Numbered from the stretch's first letter, positions 44,441-54,107 are shown. The stretch: 64,000 nucleotides of DNA from Desulfobacter postgatei 2ac9 (GCF_000233695.2 NZ_CM001488.1:1587703-1651702); one strand, 5' to 3'. Program-made: numbers and translations. The notes: generated by a model not told the origin, from the letters alone.

Positions 44441-44954
44441 TCAACTGATTTTCATCGACAAAAGGAGGCACCTGGAGTTCAAACCCGGTTTCAACCGTGG
44501 CCGGCTTGGTGTCGCCAGTGGCCGTATCTCCCTTGGCCCAGGGTTCGGTGGAGGTGACTCGCAGGATTACAAAGTTGGGAAGTGTAACGCCAATGGGTTT
44601 CTGGTTATGCAGAAGCACGGTGCACAGGGTGTTTTCTTTGAGCAGATCCACGTTCTCTCCGATCTGTTCCTTAGTCAGCATGACTTGCTCGTAAGTGGTT
44701 GAATTCATAAAGCACCATCCATCCCGGTCTGAATACAGGTATTCCATATCCGCCTCTTCCAGGTCAACCTTTTCAAATTTATCACCGGAACGGTAGGTTC
44801 GTTCAAACTGGGAACCTGTGATCATATTTTTAAGTTTGCATTTATACAGGGACTGCCCCTTGCCCGGTTTTTTAAACTCAAAACCGACAATTACATGGGG
44901 ATCTCCGTCAATATCGAGTTTAAGCCCTTTTTTCAAATCACTGGCTAAGTACAT
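44391..44954 (-). CDS. efp: Elongation factor P
   Basis: A 187-residue EF-P. The start at 44954 has an AAGGAG ribosome site 7 bases upstream and gives the expected MYLASDLKKGL N-terminus. The three OB-like domains are complete. The loop KPGKG carries the lysine that is post-translationally modified in many bacteria. It relieves ribosome stalling at polyproline. No modification gene (epmA/B or earP) is in the window. It lies downstream of tolC, separated by a terminator. Confidence 0.96.
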   Translation of the reverse strand: MYLASDLKKGLKLDIDGDPHVIVGFEFKKPGKGQSLYKCKLKNMITGSQFERTYRSGDKFEKVDLEEADMEYLYSDRDGWCFMNSTTYEQVMLTKEQIGENVDLLKENTLCTVLLHNQKPIGVTLPNFVILRVTSTEPWAKGDTATGDTKPATVETGFELQVPPFVDENQLIKIDTRTREYVERASE

Positions 44955-44969
44955 CCAAATCTCCTTAAA

Positions 44970-45015
44970 ATTATAAAAAATAAAAGCCAACCCCTTGGGA
45001 AAGTAAGGGTTGGCT
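44970..45015 (-). terminator. Rho-independent terminator after TolC-family gene
   Basis: On the minus strand the arms AGCCAACCC and GGGTTGGCT (44985-45015) form a 9-base stem followed by TTTTATTTTTTATAA. It lies 7 bases after the tolC-like stop and before efp, so the two are separate units. Confidence 0.88.
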
Positions 45016-45021
45016 CAAAAA

Positions 45022-46344
45022 TTATTCAATATCCTCTTTTCCTGTGTAAAATTTTAACTCAGAGACTGCCAGCTGGTAATCCAGCGTGGCACGGGTTTCG
45101 TTGGCCTGGGCACGCAGCAGCCGGTCCTGGGCATCCAAAAGGGAAGGAATCGTCGACAATCCAGCTTTAAGCCGGTTTTCTTCAACATCATAATATTCAT
45201 TGGCTGCGGTCAGGCCTTCGGCACAGCTTTTAATTCTCTGCTTGGCCTCGTTCATTGAATAAAGGGCATTGTAGATACCCGTTGCAATGGCATTTTTGGC
45301 ATCTTCAATAAGGGCGCTTATTTTTTGGGCTTGCGTATTGTATTTTTCTTTTTCATACCAGGCCCTTCCGCCGTCAAACAGGTCCCAGGATGCCGTCACC
45401 CCCCCTGACCAGTAGCGGTTTGTTTTATTCTGTTCCACCCACTGCTCGTATTCATCGTCACGGTCGTAATATCCGACATCGAATTTTACCGTGGGTAAAT
45501 ATTTCCCTATGGCAATTTTTGCATTTTTGTCTGCAATTTCAAGCTGATAGGCAAGGCTTTTTATGTCCGGCCGATTTTCAAGGGCATATTTTAAACTGTC
45601 ATCAAAGACAGGCTCCGTTGCCAGCAAAGGGTTCAACCGTCCGGAAAATTCAATGGCCGGATCCATCGTCTGATTCATCAGGGCGAATAATTCCACCCGC
45701 TGCCTGTTCACATCATTTTTGGCTATTTTGTAAAGATCCTGGGCATCGGCCAAATCCACCCGGGCCTGAAGCACATTCACCCAGGGCACCAGCTCTCTTT
45801 TTAAAAAGGCTTCAGCCGATTTAACACTTTCAGTCAGGCGGTTGACGGATTCCTGGGTTGTGATCACATCCTGTTTGGCCTTCATCAGTTTGTAAAAAGT
45901 GGTTTCGATCCGGTAAGCCAGCTCCATACCGGCAAGCTCCATTTCGGTTTTGGCCAGCTCTTCCGAAATACGGGCACGCTGGTAGGTGTTTGTAATGCGT
46001 GAGCCTGCATAAAGAATCTGGGTCAGTCGAATGCTGAAAGAGCGGACATCTTTGTCGACATAATCGGGGTCAGAAGATCCCTTGGCACTGATACTTCTGA
46101 TGGGGGTCATCGAGTACGAGGAGGAAACAGAAGGCAAAAAATCAGCCCTGGCTTCCTTGATGCCGTGGGTGCTTATATCAACGTCAAAGCGTGAAGCCTT
46201 AAGGGACGGGTTGTTTTCCATCCCTGCCTTCAAGCATTGCGCCAGGGTCATTTTCTGTTCTCCTGCCCAGGCCGGACCCGTCGCAGCCCCCAAAAAAAGC
46301 GTCAACATCAATCCAAAACCAATATAAGAACCAAACCGTTTCAC
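45022..46344 (-). CDS. TolC family outer membrane efflux protein
   Basis: A 440-residue outer-membrane protein. It has a signal peptide (about 1-27, ending GPAWA), then MTLAQCLKAGMENNPSLKASRFD, the first helix of TolC proteins. Two internally repeated halves follow, each a long alpha-hairpin, with a GVTASWDLFDGGRAWYEK turn into the second barrel strand set and a final ARATLDYQLAVSELKFYTG. It forms the outer-membrane duct for efflux or type I secretion. No inner-membrane partner is adjacent; it could serve the serralysin at 10128, but that is speculation. Confidence 0.9.
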   Translation of the reverse strand: MKRFGSYIGFGLMLTLFLGAATGPAWAGEQKMTLAQCLKAGMENNPSLKASRFDVDISTHGIKEARADFLPSVSSSYSMTPIRSISAKGSSDPDYVDKDVRSFSIRLTQILYAGSRITNTYQRARISEELAKTEMELAGMELAYRIETTFYKLMKAKQDVITTQESVNRLTESVKSAEAFLKRELVPWVNVLQARVDLADAQDLYKIAKNDVNRQRVELFALMNQTMDPAIEFSGRLNPLLATEPVFDDSLKYALENRPDIKSLAYQLEIADKNAKIAIGKYLPTVKFDVGYYDRDDEYEQWVEQNKTNRYWSGGVTASWDLFDGGRAWYEKEKYNTQAQKISALIEDAKNAIATGIYNALYSMNEAKQRIKSCAEGLTAANEYYDVEENRLKAGLSTIPSLLDAQDRLLRAQANETRATLDYQLAVSELKFYTGKEDIE

Positions 46345-46348
46345 GTTG

Positions 46349-46777
46349 CTACTTAGCCTCCGATTGTAATTTAATCATCCAAGATGTCCAAGAATGAACA
46401 TAAGTATCAGACATTTCCTTTGACCGCAAGTCTATCCAGGATTCAAGGATATCTTCCCATTGTCTTGAAGAGAGCTGTATAATATTTTTTGTCTCATCGG
46501 AGATGGGGAAAAAATCATCGCCTCGGCATATTTCCTTGTGATGCAAAATTACCATATCGAAAATGGACCTGATATAGAACAGGCGGGCTGCAGTGCGTAG
46601 GGGAAAGTCTGATTTGACGGCCCAGTGCCTGAACCTTTCAAGGGATTGCTGGGGCAATGCAACCATCTGGGAGGTGTCGTCGGTGGTGCATATTCTGAAA
46701 ATATGGGCAAGGTGCCTGCGCAGGGGGACCGGCAGGTCGTCAAACCATTGTAAAAAAGCGTCCAGGGGTGTAATCAC
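46349..46777 (-). CDS. Hypothetical protein upstream of TolC-like gene
   Basis: A 142-residue, mainly helical, soluble protein with many Trp and His residues (FLQWFDDLPVPLRRHLAHIF, LHHKEICRG). No signal peptide, membrane segment or known motif. It starts with GTG and has a GAGG site 5 bases upstream. It ends 4 bases before the TolC-like gene, so the two are co-transcribed. I do not recognise the family. Confidence 0.55.
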   Translation of the reverse strand: MITPLDAFLQWFDDLPVPLRRHLAHIFRICTTDDTSQMVALPQQSLERFRHWAVKSDFPLRTAARLFYIRSIFDMVILHHKEICRGDDFFPISDETKNIIQLSSRQWEDILESWIDLRSKEMSDTYVHSWTSWMIKLQSEAK

Positions 46778-46845
46778 AATATCCTCATGTGCTTATGTAC
46801 TTACCGGGCCATGCGTTGATTCCCCCCAAAAAAAGTCAAACAGAA

Positions 46846-47586
46846 TTATTTAAAAAAGGAGAGCAGCGCGTGAAGGTTGGTCATGGGATGGGGCGGGCAT
46901 CCCGGGATAAACAGATCCACCGGCAGGATCTTATCCAGCCCCTCGGTAATTTCCGGGCTTCCGGTGAACGGGCCGCCGCTGATGGTGCATGAGCCTACGG
47001 CAATGACCACCTTCGGCGCCGGTGTGGCCTCATAGGTCTGGAGCAGGGCTGTTTTCATGTTTCTGGATACTGGGCCCGTGACCACAATCCCATCGGCATG
47101 ACGGGGAGAGGCGACAAAGTTTATGCCAAATCTGCCCAGATCGAAAAACGGCGTGGCCAGAACGTTGAGGTCAGCCTCACAGGCATTGCATCCGGCCGCT
47201 GACACCTGGCGAAGTTGCAGGGAGCGTCCAAACAATTTTTTAAAATGCTGCTTGGCGTGTTCGGCCAAAGCAGGCAGATCACCTGATGTTATCAGATCAG
47301 CCCGTTGAGACGTTGAAATTTCATAGTCATTGGTAAACTTGATCTGTCCGTTTGAGGTGTTCTCACAGGTCCCGCAAAATACGCACCGGCCCATGTCGAT
47401 CTTTTTATTCTGCACATCTATGGCGTCCTGGGGGCAGGATGCGGCACATGCTTTAAGGATTGCCGTGGAAATATTATCCTGGATAACGGGTCTGCCTCGG
47501 TAGCGGGGAAATACCTTGACCTTTTCTTCGGGATACCGGTTGGTCCGGCAGCCTTGTTCAAATCTGTTTTTCAGTACACTGAGCAT
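46846..47586 (-). CDS. Hydrogenase-4-like small subunit (HyfI/NuoB-like) with ferredoxin-like N-terminus
   Basis: A 246-residue iron-sulfur protein. Residues ~45-80 carry cysteines 47, 51, 68, 71 and 74 (ACAASCPQDAI, CVFCGTCE), enough for one [4Fe-4S] ferredoxin-type cluster. Residues ~120-245 are the NuoB/HyfI domain with C133, C136, C200 and C230 (GCNACEADL, VGSCTISGG, PGCPPHP), the ligands of the cluster nearest the catalytic subunit. It is the last gene of the six-gene operon. The N-terminal domain may replace a separate HyfH/HyfA-type ferredoxin, absent here. Electron-transfer subunit on the cytoplasmic face. Confidence 0.87.
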   Translation of the reverse strand: MLSVLKNRFEQGCRTNRYPEEKVKVFPRYRGRPVIQDNISTAILKACAASCPQDAIDVQNKKIDMGRCVFCGTCENTSNGQIKFTNDYEISTSQRADLITSGDLPALAEHAKQHFKKLFGRSLQLRQVSAAGCNACEADLNVLATPFFDLGRFGINFVASPRHADGIVVTGPVSRNMKTALLQTYEATPAPKVVIAVGSCTISGGPFTGSPEITEGLDKILPVDLFIPGCPPHPMTNLHALLSFFK

Positions 47587-47604
47587 ATAATGTTCTCCGC
47601 TTTT

Positions 47605-49119
47605 TTAAAGATCAAATCCGCAATAGGATAGATTGAAGCTTTTGTTGTTTAAGGGGAAATCCGATATCCCGGTATCTCTGAGCGCCATGGCCAGACCGTT
47701 CCAGTTGTGAAAGGAAGGATCCTTGATCTTGTACCTTAGGATTTTTCCATTTTCATCGGTCAGAACAGCATGGGAGACTTCCCCCCGCCAGGCCTCATTC
47801 AGGGCCACGGAAAAGCTTGAAGCCGGCAGGTCGTAGGCCATGCCATCGCTTACACACCGGGTTTCGACGGGGATGGCGGCCAATGATTCAATTATTTGAA
47901 GAGACTGGTGGATTTCATCATACCTGACCCGGGCCCTGGCATAGACGTCACCCGTGGCTTTTTTATTTTTCGGTATGTCGATGTGCGGGTAGTGTTCCGT
48001 GGGGAAACACCGTCTCACGTCGTAGGCCATGCCGCTGGCCCGGCCGGCAGGCCCCACCAGCCCGAGATGATCGGCATCTTCATGACTCACGGCTCCGCAT
48101 CCCTCAAATCTGGCCCGGACGGTGACAGCGTTGAAGAGAAGCTCCAATACGTGTGTCACTTCGGGCCGAAGTTCTGCCAGGCGATCGTTGAGCACTCTTC
48201 TTATCTCATTGGACAGGGAAAACCGGACCCCACCCGGCCGGACCAGGCCCTTGCCGAATCGGTTCCCGCAAATCAAGAGGGATAAGTTGAGAAAATCTCC
48301 TCTGATCCTGCCAAAATAGTTGGCAGGCGGCAGAAAGGCAACGTCGCCGCTAAGCGCTCCGAGATCTCCGATGTGGTTTGCCAAACGTTCCAGTTCAAGG
48401 GCAATGGTTCGGATGACCTGCGCCCCCTGATCCGGTTGAATTTCGGTCAGTGCCTCCAGGTTCTGGGCCATGCACAGGCTATGGCCGATGGTCGTATCGC
48501 CTGCAATGTTTTCCCCAAGGATGGGAAGCCGCTTGTCCGGGACCTGCGTAAGCTGTTTTTCAATGCCCCGGTGCTGGTATCCCAGTTGGATTTCCAGGTG
48601 CAGGACACGTTCACCGATGCAGTTGAACCTGAAATGGCCCGGTTCGATAACCCCGGCATGGACCGGCCCCACAGCCACTTCGTGGATCTCCTCGCCCTCT
48701 ACCTGGTAATACGTATAATTTCCCGGGATGTCCTGAGTGTAGTCATTGCCGAACACATCAGCCGTCCCGTCGGAGTAATTGGGATGGTATCGGACCATTT
48801 TTAGCCAGGGATGGCCCTGGGGGCGGATGCCGTATTGCTCTGCCATTTCCCGTTCAAACAGGTGAAAAGGTTCGCAGATTCGGGTGAATGAGGGATAGGG
48901 GTCCGGCACATCACAGCCGGCCACAAAAAGTTTGTCGGTCCGCAACACCGCCAAAAGTTTTAAACGGTTCTTGTCCGGGTAGGCAAAATACTGAACAACT
49001 TTTCCTCCGTCGGTCACCATGTCCAGGGCCTGGGTCCGGAATTCATCAAAAGAAAGATGGGGAATCTCCTTTCGACAGACTTTTTCGGCGTTTGAAATCT
49101 GTAAAAAAGCGTTGCTCAT
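47605..49119 (-). CDS. Hydrogenase-4-like large subunit (HyfG/NuoCD-like) lacking NiFe ligands
   Basis: A 504-residue fusion: a NuoC-like part (about 1-140) and a NuoD/HyfG-like part (about 145-504, starting AVGPVHAGVIEPGHFRF). In true group 4 hydrogenases the first metal motif is CGICGxxH; here the matching text near 203-214 is ENIAGDTTIGHSL, without cysteine. The C-terminal motif is reduced to NLSYCGFDL, with one cysteine. The protein should not bind a NiFe centre and is better viewed as an Ehr-type or complex-I-type subunit. Its start overlaps the upstream hyfF-like gene by 4 bases. Confidence 0.87.
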   Translation of the reverse strand: MSNAFLQISNAEKVCRKEIPHLSFDEFRTQALDMVTDGGKVVQYFAYPDKNRLKLLAVLRTDKLFVAGCDVPDPYPSFTRICEPFHLFEREMAEQYGIRPQGHPWLKMVRYHPNYSDGTADVFGNDYTQDIPGNYTYYQVEGEEIHEVAVGPVHAGVIEPGHFRFNCIGERVLHLEIQLGYQHRGIEKQLTQVPDKRLPILGENIAGDTTIGHSLCMAQNLEALTEIQPDQGAQVIRTIALELERLANHIGDLGALSGDVAFLPPANYFGRIRGDFLNLSLLICGNRFGKGLVRPGGVRFSLSNEIRRVLNDRLAELRPEVTHVLELLFNAVTVRARFEGCGAVSHEDADHLGLVGPAGRASGMAYDVRRCFPTEHYPHIDIPKNKKATGDVYARARVRYDEIHQSLQIIESLAAIPVETRCVSDGMAYDLPASSFSVALNEAWRGEVSHAVLTDENGKILRYKIKDPSFHNWNGLAMALRDTGISDFPLNNKSFNLSYCGFDL

Positions 49120-50540
49120 CTAAGTCCTCCGCCAATGGCTGATATCGCATCGGATATGGTTTGATTCAATGAATCAGGTATAAAGAAACACAAGATCAGT
49201 GAAGTCAGGAGTAATAAATACTGGGGCAAGACCATACTGGCCCTTTCTTGAATTTTAATTTCCGTGCTGCATTCTTCAAAACAAATTTTCATAACCTGAT
49301 TGCCAAATCCTGCAAAAATAACGCACAGACTAAGGATGAAAACGGTGACAGCCACATAGGAACCGGACCTGAAGGCGGCAATGATAATGCAAAGTTCCCC
49401 GATAAAAATGCCGAAAGGCGGTAAACCGGAAATCCCGGCAAATCCTGCAAAAAAGGCCACAAAGGTTCGGGGCATACCCTTGACCAGGTTTCCGGTATTT
49501 TTGATCAGCCGGTTTCCGTATCCCAAAAGAATATTGCCCGAGGAGAGAAACAAAGAGGACTTGATCAGGCTGTGATGGAGCATGCAGATCACCGCACCAT
49601 ATACCCCTAAGCCGCCCACACCGGTTCCGAATGCAATGATACCCATATTCTCGATACTGGAATAGGCCAGCATCCGTTTGTATTCGTTCTGTTTGAGTAT
49701 AAAGGTGGCTGCGGCCAAAATGGATAACAGGCCGAACACCATGAGAATTCCGCCTGAAAAATCTTCAAGTCCTGCCGCCACCATAATCTTATTGGTTTTG
49801 AAAATCCCCAGATAAGCGCAGTTGAGCAACACCCCTGACAAGAGGGCCGATGCAGGACTCGGGGCCTCACTGTGGGCATCGGGCAGCCAGGTGTGCATGG
49901 GCGCAAGTCCCATCTTGGTGCCGTATCCCACCAGGATAAAGACAAATCCGGCCTTGAGCCACAATGGATTCAGGGTTTTGGCCACCCCGGCCAGGGCGGA
50001 AAAAGACAGTGGCGTATCTGTATTTCCCTGGCCCATGGAAAAAGCCACCAGAACAGACCCCAAAAGGGCCATGGCAATGCCCACCGAACAGATGAGAACA
50101 TACTTCCAGGTTGCCTCAAGGGAGGCTGCCGAGCGATGGGTGTTGATCAAAGGGGCACTTGCCAGAGTTGTCGCCTCAATGGCGATCCACATAACCATGA
50201 TATGGTCGGACAGAGTGACCATGGTCATGGTGGATAAAAATACCAGCATGGCGCCGGTAAAAAGCCTCTCGGACTGGATCTTGCTTTCTCTGAGAAAGCC
50301 CACGGTGTAAATGGATATCAAAAAGAACAGCAGGGAGATTACCAGCAGGGAGAGCATACCTTCGGGCGTCACTGCAAAATATTGATCGAAAATCGCGCGG
50401 GGTTGATCTCTCCACAGCATCAACGAAAGCGTTAAATGAGCCGCTCCGGTCAGTACCAGCAGGCACCGGCCAATAATTTTGGGTAGAAAAAATGTGCCAA
50501 GACCGGTAATAAAAGGGGTCAGAAATACTATTTCAACCAT
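49116..50540 (-). CDS. HyfF-like proton-translocating membrane subunit
   Basis: A 474-residue antiporter-like (NuoL/M/N, HyfF) subunit with about fourteen transmembrane helices. Conserved elements include MVMWIAIEATTLASAPLI (helix with key Glu), the GYGTKMGLAPMHTWLPDAHSEAPSPASALLSG signature split across helices 7-8 with essential Lys/His, and LAYSSIENMGIIAFG. It would pump protons or sodium ions, driven by the redox module. It sits between the HyfE- and HyfG-like genes, in tight spacing. Confidence 0.92.
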   Translation of the reverse strand: MVEIVFLTPFITGLGTFFLPKIIGRCLLVLTGAAHLTLSLMLWRDQPRAIFDQYFAVTPEGMLSLLVISLLFFLISIYTVGFLRESKIQSERLFTGAMLVFLSTMTMVTLSDHIMVMWIAIEATTLASAPLINTHRSAASLEATWKYVLICSVGIAMALLGSVLVAFSMGQGNTDTPLSFSALAGVAKTLNPLWLKAGFVFILVGYGTKMGLAPMHTWLPDAHSEAPSPASALLSGVLLNCAYLGIFKTNKIMVAAGLEDFSGGILMVFGLLSILAAATFILKQNEYKRMLAYSSIENMGIIAFGTGVGGLGVYGAVICMLHHSLIKSSLFLSSGNILLGYGNRLIKNTGNLVKGMPRTFVAFFAGFAGISGLPPFGIFIGELCIIIAAFRSGSYVAVTVFILSLCVIFAGFGNQVMKICFEECSTEIKIQERASMVLPQYLLLLTSLILCFFIPDSLNQTISDAISAIGGGLR

Positions 50541-50543
50541 ACT

Positions 50544-51188
50544 CTAATCCTTTAACGTTCTGAGCAACGCCGTATCCACGTCGTCAAAGGTCTGTTTAAT
50601 ATTACGGAGGATCACGGCCATAATCATAACTCCGGCCAGAACGTCCAGCAAAATACCGAATTCAACAATATGGCGGGTACTGACGGACAAACCCGACCCA
50701 AGCAGGTGAATCCCGTTTTCCATCATGATATAGCCGATGACCATGGCAATGGCGTTTCTCCGGGCCATGAGCAGAAACATTCCCGTTGCCAAAAGGGCAA
50801 TGCCTGCAGGCTCCAAAAGTTTAAACCCGTTCACGGATCCGATATCCAGGCGTCCGGAAATATAGGTCGCGCCGATAATCACCGCCAGACCGCACAAGAT
50901 GGAGGCATGATATCCCACAATGGGCTCAACGACTCTTCGGATGGTTCCCTTCCTGATGGCCACAAAAATACTCAAAGGGATAATAATTCCCCGGATGAGC
51001 AGGGTGGCCAGGGTAAACACCGTGCCGCCGCCACTCACATGATCACCAATGAAAAAGGGAATAATTGAAATCACGACGCCCTGGAATCCCAGCAGTTTGA
51101 TCAGTATCAGGACCCGGTCGGTGGCGAATGAAAACAGAACTGACAGCAGCACAAAGGACAGAATTATGTCCACTGGATTGTACATCAT
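50544..51188 (-). CDS. HyfE-like membrane subunit
   Basis: A 214-residue polytopic protein of the HyfE/NuoK-like type. The last third (MARRNAIAMVIGYIMMENGIHLLG, FGILLDVLAGVMIMAVILRNI) is the conserved NuoK-related part with a membrane glutamate. It starts four bases inside the end of the HyfC-like gene and is followed four bases later by the HyfF-like gene. Confidence 0.9.
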   Translation of the reverse strand: MMYNPVDIILSFVLLSVLFSFATDRVLILIKLLGFQGVVISIIPFFIGDHVSGGGTVFTLATLLIRGIIIPLSIFVAIRKGTIRRVVEPIVGYHASILCGLAVIIGATYISGRLDIGSVNGFKLLEPAGIALLATGMFLLMARRNAIAMVIGYIMMENGIHLLGSGLSVSTRHIVEFGILLDVLAGVMIMAVILRNIKQTFDDVDTALLRTLKD

Positions 51189-52105
51189 TTTACAAACTCC
51201 AAGGTGATGATGGTTGCAAAAAAGGCCAGGGCAAAGGAGGTCAGCACAAATTTTGGCACCTTGTCCATCCGGTACCTGGCAGTTATCGACTCTGTTACAC
51301 CCACAGCTACGTAGACAATCAGAAGGCCTGCGATATACATTACTATCGGGAATCCGAATATCGCGGATTCAAAGGGAACAATCATCCTTGAAATAATGGT
51401 GGAATAGAACATGAGCTTGCAGAAAGAGCCGAGTTCAATAAGCCCGAAATCCGGGCCGCTGTGATCCAGGACCATGACTTCATGGATCATGGTCAGTTCC
51501 AGGTGAGTGGCCGGGTCATCCACCGGAACTCTGGAATTTTCAGTCAGCAGAATGATAAACAACGAGAGTACAATGAACACCAACGGTGCGCCTGCCAAAC
51601 GCCACAGGTTTTGGGTGCTGCTGCCTGCAAAGTAGGCGGACAATTGCAGCTCCCCGGTGATCCGGTAAAAAAAGATCAGGATCATAAACATGGCAGCCTC
51701 ACAGATAATGGGAAAATACGCTTCTCTGGCCGCGCCCATACCTTCAAAGGGAGATGCGGTATCCATGGCCGCCGCAATGGTGAAAAACCGGCCAAGCCCC
51801 AGAACATACAGGACGAAAATTACATCCCCGTTAAAGGAGAACACGGGATTGAACCCTGCAATGGGCAGAAACATGAGAACCGTGATTGAGGCGGCAAGGG
51901 AGATCACCGGACCCAGCTTAAACACGAAGGTGGTGCTGCTGCTGTAAACCGATCCCTTTTTAAACAGTTTGATCAGGGTGTAGTAATTGATCAAAATGGG
52001 CGGTCCCTTTTTCCCCCCGAAAAATGCCTTGATCTTGAGGATCAGGCCTGAAAAAAACGGTGCTGCCAGAATGGCTGCAAGCCAGAGTGAAATGGATTGA
52101 ATCAT
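51185..52105 (-). CDS. HyfC-like (NuoH-like) membrane anchor subunit
   Basis: A 306-residue protein with about eight transmembrane helices. It shows the HycD/HyfC/NuoH pattern: FFGGKKGPPILINYYTLIKLFKKG at the first cytoplasmic loop, SPFEGMGAAREAYFPIICE and VDDPATHLELTMIHEVMVLDHSGPD (acidic loop facing the electron-transfer module). It connects the peripheral arm to the ion pumps. A ribosome site AAGGAG precedes the ATG. Confidence 0.93.
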   Translation of the reverse strand: MIQSISLWLAAILAAPFFSGLILKIKAFFGGKKGPPILINYYTLIKLFKKGSVYSSSTTFVFKLGPVISLAASITVLMFLPIAGFNPVFSFNGDVIFVLYVLGLGRFFTIAAAMDTASPFEGMGAAREAYFPIICEAAMFMILIFFYRITGELQLSAYFAGSSTQNLWRLAGAPLVFIVLSLFIILLTENSRVPVDDPATHLELTMIHEVMVLDHSGPDFGLIELGSFCKLMFYSTIISRMIVPFESAIFGFPIVMYIAGLLIVYVAVGVTESITARYRMDKVPKFVLTSFALAFFATIITLEFVK

Positions 52106-52148
52106 GGAATTACTCCTTAACGCTATTAGCCTTTAGCTGCTGTTGTGT

Positions 52149-54107
52149 TCATATAAAAAAGAGCAGCAATACAATTGCCAGCAAAATATATCCGATATAG
52201 AGATGAATATCCCCGTGCTGCATCCACCGAAGCTTGTCAAACAGGTAAAAAACAGGACGGACAACCGCATTTTTCATGTGAAGTTCTGCAATGTCGTTGA
52301 CATGGCTGTGGTAATGGGTTTTTAACGGAAACCGTCCCTTGATGGGCGGATGGTCCTCGGACAGCGGTGCAGCGGCACTGAAAAATTCTAAAATGGACCC
52401 GGCATAGGAAGATCCCGTATACTGCATTTTAACCGTTGGCTGGGTAAAGCCGCAACCCCATGTTCCGGATGTCGGGGTCGTTTTATTTTTGTAGTAGATT
52501 GACCGGATGCCCATGACAATCAGGACAATCACAAAGAACAGCAGGGCCGCAAAGGTGATGTTCCCCGTTATCTGACCAAAGGGCTCTACAGGTAACCGGG
52601 CGTAGTCAAGGCCTAACGCCTGAACTGCCGTTAAGGCCATTTGGATGAACACCTTTGGAAACACACCGATGATGACGCAGGCTGCCGCAAGGACGCCCAT
52701 GGGAATCATCATGGCCAAGCCGTTTTCTTTGGTATTTTCGGCGGCTTTGGTCCGGGGTTCTCCCTGGAAGACCACCCCGACGACCTTGGTAAAACAGGCC
52801 AGGGCCAGTCCGCCGATAACGGCCAGGCTGATGATTGCAAATACGCTCATGGCAAAGCTTATGGACCCCAGGGGGATGGCCTTGAAACTGCCCATATAGA
52901 TGAGAAATTCACTGACAAATCCATTAAAGGGCGGCAGGCCACAAATGGCCAAAGAGGCGATGATGAATGTGCTTCCGGTAATTTTCATGCCCTTGAGCAG
53001 TCCGCCCAGGGCGTCAATGGACCGGGTGCCGGTCTGGTGCAGCACCATGCCCGCCCCCATGAACAGCAGGGATTTAAACACCGAGTGGTTCAGAACATGA
53101 AGAATGCCACCGGCAAAGCCAAGAACAGCAACCAGGGGATTACCCGTTGCCGCACCGATCATCCCCATTCCCAAGCCGATGAGGATGATTCCGATATTCT
53201 CCATACTGCTATAGGCTAAAAGCCGCTTGATATCGTCCTGGCCCAGGGCATAAACCACCCCCAGAATCCCGGAAACCACGCCGGCGATCAGGGTAATGTA
53301 CCCGAAAACAGGGGAGTGAAAATCCAGGATCGCGTAAACCCGCAATATCCCGTAAATGCCGGTCTTGATCATCACCCCGGACATCACCGCTGATATATGG
53401 CTGGGGGCCGCAGGATGGGCATGGGGCAGCCAGATATGAAAGGGAAAGACGCCGGCTTTGGAGCCGAATCCGATAAAGGAGAGTACAAAAATTACTATTT
53501 TTATTGTTTCAGGCACATCGGCCATGGAAGCGAATTCAAAGCTGCCGGTGTGCCCGTAAATCAGCCCAAATGCGGCAAGGATGAACATGGCGCCCACATG
53601 GGAAAAGACAAAGTAAAGGTAACCGGCTTTTCTGTTTTCGGCTGACTCATGGCCGTAAATCACCAGAAAAAAGGAGGACAGGGACATAATTTCCCATGAA
53701 ATCATGAACGTAATGATATTGGCGGCGGTCACCACTAGGGCCATGGACGAAATCAGGATACTGAAGAAAAAGTAATTGACCCCGGTTTTAATGCCGCCTG
53801 CTTCACTTTCCATGTAGTGGAAACTGTAAATGGCGGCCATCATAGAAACGGCGAATATGGCAGTCAGGAAAAAGGCGGAGAGGCCGTCAACATGAAAAGA
53901 AAGTGAAAAGAGGTCCAAATACTTGAAAGAGGCCGAGGCCCCGGTTGTATTTAGAAGTTTATCTGCGGCATCAATCAGTCCTAAGAGAGATCCCCCGCTG
54001 AGAAACAACACGGCAATGCCTTTTGAAAACTTCTTCTGCCGCGCAAAAACAAGCGCTAAAAAACCTCCAAGCAGAATGATGAGTGTGGAACTAAAAAATT
54101 GACACAT
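52149..54107 (-). CDS. HyfB-like proton-translocating membrane subunit
   Basis: A 652-residue NuoL/HyfB-type subunit with about sixteen helices. Key text: ITFMISWEIMSLSSFFLVIYG (membrane Glu), GFGSKAGVFPFHIWLPHAHPAAPSHISAVMSG split over two helices (essential Lys/His), and LLAYSSMENIGIILIGLGMG. The C-terminal ~120 residues (YKNKTTPTSGTWGCGF…) are the HyfB-type extension. First gene of the operon hyfB-C-E-F-G-I-like; HyfD and HyfA/H equivalents are absent. GGGGAAGG precedes the ATG. Confidence 0.92.
   Translation of the reverse strand: MCQFFSSTLIILLGGFLALVFARQKKFSKGIAVLFLSGGSLLGLIDAADKLLNTTGASASFKYLDLFSLSFHVDGLSAFFLTAIFAVSMMAAIYSFHYMESEAGGIKTGVNYFFFSILISSMALVVTAANIITFMISWEIMSLSSFFLVIYGHESAENRKAGYLYFVFSHVGAMFILAAFGLIYGHTGSFEFASMADVPETIKIVIFVLSFIGFGSKAGVFPFHIWLPHAHPAAPSHISAVMSGVMIKTGIYGILRVYAILDFHSPVFGYITLIAGVVSGILGVVYALGQDDIKRLLAYSSMENIGIILIGLGMGMIGAATGNPLVAVLGFAGGILHVLNHSVFKSLLFMGAGMVLHQTGTRSIDALGGLLKGMKITGSTFIIASLAICGLPPFNGFVSEFLIYMGSFKAIPLGSISFAMSVFAIISLAVIGGLALACFTKVVGVVFQGEPRTKAAENTKENGLAMMIPMGVLAAACVIIGVFPKVFIQMALTAVQALGLDYARLPVEPFGQITGNITFAALLFFVIVLIVMGIRSIYYKNKTTPTSGTWGCGFTQPTVKMQYTGSSYAGSILEFFSAAAPLSEDHPPIKGRFPLKTHYHSHVNDIAELHMKNAVVRPVFYLFDKLRWMQHGDIHLYIGYILLAIVLLLFFI

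Noticed and set aside
46846-54107. Operon first read as a true hydrogenase-4 (formate hydrogenlyase)
   Set aside because: The large subunit lacks the CGIC motif and most C-terminal cysteines, and no hydrogenase maturation genes are nearby.
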